The notes under the pieces are model-generated. The model did not search any database, had not been told where the DNA came from, and worked only from the letters and a program-made list of their open reading frames with translations. A stretch of DNA of 21,853 nt from a virus: positions 1 to 21,853 of the IMG/VR virus record IMGVR_UViG_3300042402_002519; one strand, written 5' to 3'. The translations under genes were made by a program, and so were the position numbers. Shown here piece after piece: positions 16,741 through 21,853 of the stretch (position 1 is its first letter; each line of letters opens with the position of its first letter).

Positions 16741-18242
16741 TGCCACAAAAACCAAACGAAACATTAATTGAATATAGAAACAGAGTAGTTGATTCTGTTA
16801 GTCCTAGCTTTTGTGCAGCCAAATGGCTAAATGCTACCATATGGTTAGGTAGCGGATCAACGGCTAGTTGTCATCACCCCCCGGCACATAAAATTCCATT
16901 AGAAGAAATTGCTATAGATGTTAGTGCTATTCATAATACCAAGCACAAAAAACTCATGCGCAAAATGATGCTAGAAGGAGAAAGACCTGCAGAGTGCGAG
17001 TATTGCTGGAAGATTGAAGACATTGGTAATGACAATGTTTCGGATAGAGTGTTTAAAACTATTATATATGAAGATAGCGACATAAAGAAAATTTCTGAAT
17101 TACCGTGGGATTCTAATGTTAATCTTAAAACATTAGAGATCAGTTTTGATCGTGTATGTAATCTTGCCTGCTCGTATTGTAATGCAAGTTTTTCTACAAC
17201 ATGGGCTAAAGATATTAAGAATAACGGACCGTATCAAAACTTAATCAGCGACGGCAGCGGAGCATTTAAACAAGACGGTTCTTGGGTCGAGCCATATAAG
17301 ACTAACGAAGAAAACCCTTACATTCAATCTTTCTGGAAATGGTGGGAAAACGGCCTAAGTAAAGATTTAGACGAATTACGCATTACAGGTGGAGAGCCAT
17401 TGATGAGCGGAGATACTTGGAAGTTATTAGATTGGTTTGAAGCACAACAATCTCCAATGCGGTTTGCGCTTAATAGCAATCTTATTGCTAAAAAAGATAT
17501 TATCGACAAACTTATAGATAAAACTAAAAATATCAAAGACTTTCATTTGTATACTAGCTGTGAAGCTGTTGGCGCACAAGCAGAATATATTAGAGACGGA
17601 TTAGACTACAACCTATGGAAATCTAATTTAATTAGGATTGGTAAAGAAGGAAATCTAAAAGGTCTACATATTATGATGACTATCAACAGTCTTTGTTTGT
17701 TTAGCATCACTGATTTTTTAAGTGAAGTCTATGAAATTAAAGAACAGTTTGGAGTCAAAGCACCGTATGTAAGTTTAAATCTTTTAAGATTTCCTAGCTT
17801 CCAAAGCCCTCTAGCATTACCAGATCATATTAAAGATCATTGCCGTGAGAATTTAGAAGATTGGTATGCTGCTAATAAAAATAAACCTCTGTGGACTGAA
17901 TTTGAGAAGGCTAGCATGGAACGCCTAATAGACTATCTAAGTACTGTTGATGCTCCACATAGACGTACAAGTAATAGAATTACACTGTGGAGAGATTTTA
18001 AAACATTCTACAAAGAATATGACAACCGAAGAAACAAATCTTTATCAGTGTTTCCTACGATTTTAACTGACTGGGTTGAACAACTTCCAGACACTATTGT
18101 TGAAGTTAAGACTGAATTAATCAACGGCGACAGCACTAATCAGTATACAAACGATATTCAATTAAATGAGCTTGCTAAAAAAGAAGGCTGGATACTAAAC
18201 CCTGACAATAAAAATATTCAGGATCCTCTAGCCAAATATTAA
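16740..18242 (+). CDS. Radical SAM enzyme with N-terminal twitch-like cysteine set (copy 2)
   Basis: This 500-residue paralog of the previous gene starts in TAATG overlap with its stop. Cysteine positions are nearly identical: Cys25, Cys44, Cys86 and Cys89 in the N-terminal set, then Cys140, Cys144 and Cys147 in CNLACSYC, and GGEP at 217-220 in RITGGEPLMSGDTWK. It shares SPSFCAAKW, SCHHPPAHKIPLEE, PAECEYCWKIED and a closing FKTFYKEYDNRRNKS segment. It differs by a C-terminal tail of about 60 residues after FPTILTDWVEQLP with no recognised motif. Retention of every cysteine in both copies argues that both are active, perhaps on different substrates or as partners. No small precursor-peptide gene is seen nearby. 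Confidence 0.85.
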   Translation: MPQKPNETLIEYRNRVVDSVSPSFCAAKWLNATIWLGSGSTASCHHPPAHKIPLEEIAIDVSAIHNTKHKKLMRKMMLEGERPAECEYCWKIEDIGNDNVSDRVFKTIIYEDSDIKKISELPWDSNVNLKTLEISFDRVCNLACSYCNASFSTTWAKDIKNNGPYQNLISDGSGAFKQDGSWVEPYKTNEENPYIQSFWKWWENGLSKDLDELRITGGEPLMSGDTWKLLDWFEAQQSPMRFALNSNLIAKKDIIDKLIDKTKNIKDFHLYTSCEAVGAQAEYIRDGLDYNLWKSNLIRIGKEGNLKGLHIMMTINSLCLFSITDFLSEVYEIKEQFGVKAPYVSLNLLRFPSFQSPLALPDHIKDHCRENLEDWYAANKNKPLWTEFEKASMERLIDYLSTVDAPHRRTSNRITLWRDFKTFYKEYDNRRNKSLSVFPTILTDWVEQLPDTIVEVKTELINGDSTNQYTNDIQLNELAKKEGWILNPDNKNIQDPLAKY

Positions 18243-18250
18243 ATAATATC

Positions 18251-19087
18251 ATGATTAATAATACTATATTAGAAGAAATGTCGAAGAGAAGTCCTTTTCG
18301 AGCATTAACACCCGCTGACATGATTTATTATAGTAATCTACATAATAAAGCAGGACTAGAAATGGGGTTTCCTGGCATAGGAACATTTAAGTACCTTAAC
18401 AAACCAGAAGAAGATCGATCTAAAAAAAAATACAAAGAATTTAGTTATACTATAAACGATATAGGATTTAGGGGAGCATACCCTGATCCTAGCATAAAAG
18501 GATTAATGGGATTTTTTGGATGTAGTATAACCTTTGGAGAAGGTCTTCCTGAAGAGGATAATTTCCCATACCAGCTATCTCAACATTACAGTAAAGAATG
18601 TTTAAATTTAGGCATGTGCGGAGCTGGTTCCCATAGAATAGCACTGATGTTTCAAGCTGCTACACGCATATGGGACATAGAAACTGCTATCGTAACATTA
18701 CCTAATTGGGGTAGATTTAATTATATAGATCAAGAGAATAATTTTTTATCAATAATCCCACCACACCCTCATGCTTCGATAGAAGGTAACGCTGTTCGAT
18801 TAGCTATGATTAAACATTTTTCTGATCAGTATTTAATGTCTGCTACACGAGATGCTGCTTCTTTTATTGTTTCAATTGCTAGAGAAAAAAATATTAAATT
18901 AATTTTAGGTTCCTGGGATGAGGAAACACGAGAAATATTAAAAGCAGGTTTAAATTACGATGCAGCACCTTTCGTATATAATGCTAATATTGAAAGTGCT
19001 AGAGATAATGTACATCCTGGACCAACAGCTTGTGCTAATTATACCAATACAATCAAACACTATATACTTAATAACAAGTATGTCTAA
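18251..19087 (+). CDS. SGNH/GDSL-type hydrolase-like protein (copy 1)
   Basis: This 278-residue protein starts 8 bases after the radical SAM stop. FFGCSITFGEG contains Ser92 in the place of the nucleophile of SGNH enzymes. NLGMCGAGSHR at 118-128 gives the second-block glycine. TLPNWGR supplies a block-III-like Asn. ARDNVHPGP carries Asp252 and His255 in the DxxH arrangement of the catalytic pair. No signal peptide or membrane segment is present, so it should act in the cytoplasm. The family includes esterases, deacetylases and acyltransferases; in a sugar-modification cluster an O-acyl transfer or removal is plausible but inferred. It pairs with the related gene at 19903. Confidence 0.75.
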   Translation: MINNTILEEMSKRSPFRALTPADMIYYSNLHNKAGLEMGFPGIGTFKYLNKPEEDRSKKKYKEFSYTINDIGFRGAYPDPSIKGLMGFFGCSITFGEGLPEEDNFPYQLSQHYSKECLNLGMCGAGSHRIALMFQAATRIWDIETAIVTLPNWGRFNYIDQENNFLSIIPPHPHASIEGNAVRLAMIKHFSDQYLMSATRDAASFIVSIAREKNIKLILGSWDEETREILKAGLNYDAAPFVYNANIESARDNVHPGPTACANYTNTIKHYILNNKYV

Positions 19088-19910
19088 TCAAAAAAAAATT
19101 ACCATTGTTGTTGTTACATATCATAATGATTTTCTTCTTCTAGAAAGAATGCTTAAATCAGTTTATTCTTTCTGGAACCCAGATCAAGTTGATAGTATAT
19201 GTGTTATATTAAATGACAAGCCTAGATATTTTAAAGAATTTGAAAAAATAATAAACAACAATCTCCATAAAGATTTCAAAATTAACAAGTTCTATGCTCA
19301 CGATTTAGAATCGGGAGTAGAATTTTTTGATTGGCATAGTCAACAGTTATTTAAATGTCTAATATCAAACCACATTAATACTGAGTGGTATGTAGTTAAT
19401 GACTGTAAAGATTTTTATACAACAACAGTTGATATTGCAGACATGTTCGACGACCAAGGTCGTGCAACTATGCCTCTAGATCATACTAGGTATCCATCTG
19501 ATGACCGTATTCCTGTAATGCCGGGCTCTGTATGGTCTCCTGGTCCCTTTTCAATAGCACTTAAATATAGTTTTGAAATTTTTGGTGTAGATTCACAAGA
19601 TCACCGAACTATACATTTCCCATCAACTACTCCGTTTATTGTAAAAACAGAAATAATGAAAAATATGATAGCCGAACTTAGATCTATGACCAAGGGATTA
19701 TTTCCTTTCTTATTCTCAGTTCAATTAGACGGTCAATGTTTTGTAACTGAATTTTTGCTATACGGTGCGTATTGTTATGCTACCACTAACAACAAAGACT
19801 ATGTTCATTGGGACGCTAATCATAGAAAATTCTTTTTAAGTGTTCAACAGTCGAAAGATCTCAGAATATCTGATCCTTTACCTAATACAAGTTTTTGTAA
19901 TAATGAATAA
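19080..19910 (+). CDS. Putative glycosyltransferase-like protein (possibly DUF6492 family)
   Basis: I place the start at the ATG at 19080 (MSNQKKITIVVVTYHND), which gives 276 residues and an 8-base overlap with the previous gene; an upstream extension would read hydrophobic frame-shifted codons of that gene. ITIVVVTYHNDFLLLERMLKSVYSF is a typical first strand and helix of a GT2-like fold, followed by ICVILND. EWYVVNDCKDFY is where a DxD would be expected, but only ND/KD is seen. TPFIVKTEIMKNMI and FVTEFLLYGAYCYA resemble proteins I recall as DUF6492, found in marine phages next to glycosyltransferases. The metal-binding motif is not clear, so activity is uncertain. Confidence 0.6.
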   Translation: MSNQKKITIVVVTYHNDFLLLERMLKSVYSFWNPDQVDSICVILNDKPRYFKEFEKIINNNLHKDFKINKFYAHDLESGVEFFDWHSQQLFKCLISNHINTEWYVVNDCKDFYTTTVDIADMFDDQGRATMPLDHTRYPSDDRIPVMPGSVWSPGPFSIALKYSFEIFGVDSQDHRTIHFPSTTPFIVKTEIMKNMIAELRSMTKGLFPFLFSVQLDGQCFVTEFLLYGAYCYATTNNKDYVHWDANHRKFFLSVQQSKDLRISDPLPNTSFCNNE

Positions 19911-20697
19911 ATTTCAAAACTTACATATAGATCTTACTAATATTTGTGAGTTAAATCACTTTGTGTTTACTCATTCTAAAAAACAAAACACAGTAGGCGT
20001 AGAATATTCGACTCTGTGTTTTCATAATGAAGAACCCGATACTGCTAGTGATCCTTGGCAATACCATATAAACAAATACGGCTACCGAGGCAATAATTGG
20101 TCGTTTAATACTGATGCTATTGCTTTTTTTGGATGTAGTTTTACATTTGGAACTGGAGTGGAAAAAGACATAGCAACGTTATCGCAGGAGTTGTTAAACA
20201 CCGAGTGTTATAATATCGGCCAACCCGGCGCATCGGCTATAAATGTAATAAAAACGTTCAACAGTTTTATAAATTACTATCCTGTTAAAATAGCAATTAT
20301 AACACTTCCTGCGTTTGACAGAATTTATTATCCAACATTTAACAATACAACTTCTTGTTGGGAATATAATAATTTAATCCCAAATTGGGTAAATCCCGAA
20401 CAAAAAACTTTACACACTCGTGCATTTCAGTTTTTTGATATCGATACTAGTTTGGCATATCTGTATGACTACATACAACTGGCAGAACTATCTGCTAAAT
20501 TATCTGGAACTAAAATAATATGGTCTTCATGGGACACTGATACACGAGAATTTTTAAATTCTGTAGTTGAGACCAAGCGTACTATAAATGTAGGAAATTC
20601 GAGATTAGATAAAGCTAGAGATCGACTTCACCCTGGACCTATGTTTGTACAGGGATGGTCGGTGAATATTGAAAAAGAAATTAAAAAATATCTTTAG
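19903..20697 (+). CDS. SGNH/GDSL-type hydrolase-like protein (copy 2)
   Basis: The ATG at 19903 (MNKFQNLHID) overlaps the previous gene by 8 bases and gives 264 residues; an earlier in-frame start would only add codons inside that gene. FFGCSFTFGTG places a nucleophile-like Ser79, YNIGQPGAS the second-block glycine, and ARDRLHPGP Asp240 and His243. TLPAFDR stands where copy 1 has TLPNWGR, so the oxyanion Asn of block III is missing here. The shared SSWDTDTREFL and GSWDEETREIL segments confirm that the two are paralogs. There is no signal peptide. It is the last gene of the plus-strand cluster, and its 3' end overlaps the convergent gene by 17 bases. Confidence 0.75.
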   Translation: MNKFQNLHIDLTNICELNHFVFTHSKKQNTVGVEYSTLCFHNEEPDTASDPWQYHINKYGYRGNNWSFNTDAIAFFGCSFTFGTGVEKDIATLSQELLNTECYNIGQPGASAINVIKTFNSFINYYPVKIAIITLPAFDRIYYPTFNNTTSCWEYNNLIPNWVNPEQKTLHTRAFQFFDIDTSLAYLYDYIQLAELSAKLSGTKIIWSSWDTDTREFLNSVVETKRTINVGNSRLDKARDRLHPGPMFVQGWSVNIEKEIKKYL

Positions 20698-20986
20698 TCG
20701 AATCTACTATATCTTTTTTTAATCTATCAATATCGACTTTGAAATCAATCTTTTTAATTTCATCCTTGTATTCGTGAAGTGTGTTAAGCAATACGTCAGC
20801 GATGCTTTCGGAAGTTTGTTTAGTCAATTCATTTTTTACATCGATTTCCCACACCCTACCATCTATAAAATCTAATCGAACAGAATCCAGATAGGCTACC
20901 GGCATGGTATTCATGTAGAGATCTTCAAAAACCTCCGGCCATTCTTTTACAAGGTGGCGCGGAGGTTTGAACAAGGGATTAGGCAT
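20681..20986 (-). CDS. Small conserved protein of T4-like marine phages, unknown function
   Basis: This 101-residue minus-strand protein has an N-terminus, PNPLFKPPRHLVKEWPEVF, and a C-terminus, IKKIDFKVDIDRLKKDI, that I recall as recurring in small proteins of T4-like cyanophages and relatives, where they sit in conserved structural regions. The middle (VRLDFIDGRVWEIDVKNEL) looks like a beta hairpin and the C-terminal half like a charged helix. Its start overlaps the end of the upstream gene by 8 bases. Its stop runs 17 bases into the convergent SGNH gene. The role is unknown; a virion assembly or structural function is a guess from context. Confidence 0.75.
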   Translation of the reverse strand: MPNPLFKPPRHLVKEWPEVFEDLYMNTMPVAYLDSVRLDFIDGRVWEIDVKNELTKQTSESIADVLLNTLHEYKDEIKKIDFKVDIDRLKKDIVDSTKDIF

Positions 20987-21629
20987 CAGCAGTTTCTTCT
21001 ACCTTTTTAACTTTTTTAACAGTGGGATCGAGTTCTTCCGCTTCTTTGCGTAATCTTGCTGCTTCTTTATACATAGCATCAGCTTGGCTACGATATGATT
21101 TTGCTAGATCCTTGTCAGTTAGTACAGCGTCAGTTGCGGCCTGCGCTCGTATAGGAGCAGGTATATCTGAATCTACCGCAGGAATCGTATCATTTACTGT
21201 GGCTGCATTTTTAACTTCAGCTTTAGCAGACGGAGCACCTGCTACAAATGTGCATAGATCATCTACGGTGCAGTTTTTCTGTTCTGCTATCAGCGTGTTA
21301 AGATTAGCCAACAGCACAGTATCGTTGGTAGTAGGTGTCATCATTACAGCATCTGTGGCTACTTTAATCAATCTGCCATCTGCTTGCATGGCCCGCAACA
21401 TAGGTCTACCATCCGGGAATGGGCGTATGTGCATAATTTCGCCAAACTCAAATGCATCCTGCGCTTGTTCTGTTTCTACCAAAGTCATGATCGAATCATG
21501 ATATTGATCTGGCAGTTGAGCTACAGGTAATACTAGAGCCATGTTTGACTCTCCGGGCAACGTTCTAAACACTACCAATACCTTGGCACCTGTGTTTTGA
21601 ATTCTACCTATGTGTTTAAGGCTTTTCAT
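20979..21629 (-). CDS. Conserved T4-like marine phage protein, probably structural
   Basis: This 216-residue minus-strand protein opens MKSLKHIGRIQNTGAKVLVV, with FRTLPGESNMALVLPVAQLP and FEFGEIMHIRPFPDG following. I recall this pattern from a conserved protein of T4-like cyanophages and related marine phages. Residues about 90-120 (MMTPTTNDTVLLANLNTLI, then AEQK) are part of the same block. The C-terminal 80 residues are low-complexity, Ala/Lys/Glu-rich, with a probable coiled-coil helix (YRSQADAMYKEAARLRKEAEEL) and a Lys-rich tail. A ribosome-binding site (AAAAGGAAG on the minus strand) lies before the ATG, directly after the upstream stop. The function is unknown; a virion component is plausible. 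Confidence 0.75.
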   Translation of the reverse strand: MKSLKHIGRIQNTGAKVLVVFRTLPGESNMALVLPVAQLPDQYHDSIMTLVETEQAQDAFEFGEIMHIRPFPDGRPMLRAMQADGRLIKVATDAVMMTPTTNDTVLLANLNTLIAEQKNCTVDDLCTFVAGAPSAKAEVKNAATVNDTIPAVDSDIPAPIRAQAATDAVLTDKDLAKSYRSQADAMYKEAARLRKEAEELDPTVKKVKKVEETADA

Positions 21630-21853
21630 TTAGGCTTCCTTTTTAGATACAGCTTCAAGGAAGGAATTTAGTTTGTTGAAACTTTTACCAACTGCTTCCA
21701 ATTCTGCTGCTTTGAACGCTCCTCTGCTTGTTGCAACTTCGATGATATTTTTTACGGCTAACAGATCGCTGATATTTAAATCAGGACCTTGTGCTGCAGG
21801 TGCTTCTGTTGCCGCAGGCGCTGCTTGGGCTGGTGTCTCTACGACTTGATCTT
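21630..21853 (-). CDS. C-terminal part of a conserved small phage protein (partial)
   Basis: A minus-strand reading frame enters from the right edge and ends in TAA at 21630-21632, directly before the ATG of the next gene. About 73 residues are visible. First comes an Ala/Pro/Gln-rich linker, then LNISDLLAVKNIIEVATSRG and AFKAAELEAVGKSFNKLNSF, ending LEAVSKKEA. The DLL..KNIIEVA..RGAF..AE pattern resembles short C-terminal domains of small proteins that I recall from T4-like cyanophages, again of unknown function. The start and N-terminus lie outside the window, so full length cannot be judged. Confidence 0.7.
   Translation of the reverse strand, partial: DQVVETPAQAAPAATEAPAAQGPDLNISDLLAVKNIIEVATSRGAFKAAELEAVGKSFNKLNSFLEAVSKKEA

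Noticed and set aside
18960-19079. 40-residue hydrophobic N-terminal extension of the glycosyltransferase-like gene, as a membrane anchor
   Set aside because: These codons lie out of frame inside the SGNH gene, and the ATG at 19080 gives a normal first beta strand. The hydrophobic residues are probably just an overlap artefact.
19840-19902. 21-residue N-terminal extension of the second SGNH protein, as a signal peptide
   Set aside because: It would be encoded within the preceding gene in another frame, and the ATG at 19903 gives the 8-base overlap seen at other junctions.
21022-21501. 159-codon plus-strand open frame
   Set aside because: It lies wholly antisense to the conserved minus-strand gene at 20979-21629, whose protein pattern I recognise. 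The plus-strand translation is Ser/Ala-rich with no motif and has no ribosome-binding site.

Overview
This window reads as part of a tailed marine phage genome of the T4-like (myovirus) type. Three things support that. There are two sequences that fit the T4-type late promoter (TATAAATA at 9820-9827 and GATAAATA at 6068-6075). There is a block of long paralogous fibre-like structural proteins, one ending in a phage tail collar domain. And the minus-strand genes at the right edge resemble small conserved proteins I recall from T4-like cyanophages and related marine phages. The DNA is AT-rich, genes are packed with overlaps or gaps of a few bases, and I saw no tRNA, CRISPR array, IS element or integrase. 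The host cannot be read from the sequence. All family assignments are from motifs and memory, not searches.

Region 1 (1-7905, + strand) holds four consecutive large structural proteins. All share an N-terminal module of about 120 residues but differ downstream: a tail collar domain in the first (which is cut by the window's left edge), a DAATKEY-type segment in the second, and a shared ADLAE-type terminal module in the third and fourth. Region 2 (7905-9795) holds two related structural proteins of 300 and 323 residues.

Region 3 (9855-20697, + strand) starts at a late promoter and is one tightly coupled run of eleven genes: a small protein, two glycosyltransferase-like proteins with DxD motifs, an unrecognised protein, a third DxD glycosyltransferase, a fusion of four tandem repeats of about 105 residues to a related glycosyltransferase domain, two tandem radical SAM enzymes with an extra N-terminal four-cysteine set, and an SGNH hydrolase / glycosyltransferase-like / SGNH hydrolase trio. 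From about 13.4 kb onward the composition changes: the hexamer TCACAG, counted by eye about 29 times on the + strand before 13.1 kb, does not occur between 13.4 and 20.7 kb. This suggests that the repeat-GT, radical SAM and SGNH genes came as a separate cassette.

Region 4 (20681-21853, - strand) holds three conserved small genes running toward the cassette, the last one cut by the right edge.

The most interesting reading, an inference, is that 10.2-20.7 kb encodes a soluble sugar- or peptide-modifying pathway made of glycosyltransferases, SGNH esterase/acyltransferase-like proteins and two radical SAM enzymes. It sits directly behind the tail-fibre genes, so it may decorate the virion or the host surface. 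No substrate, sugar-nucleotide synthesis gene or precursor peptide is visible in the window.
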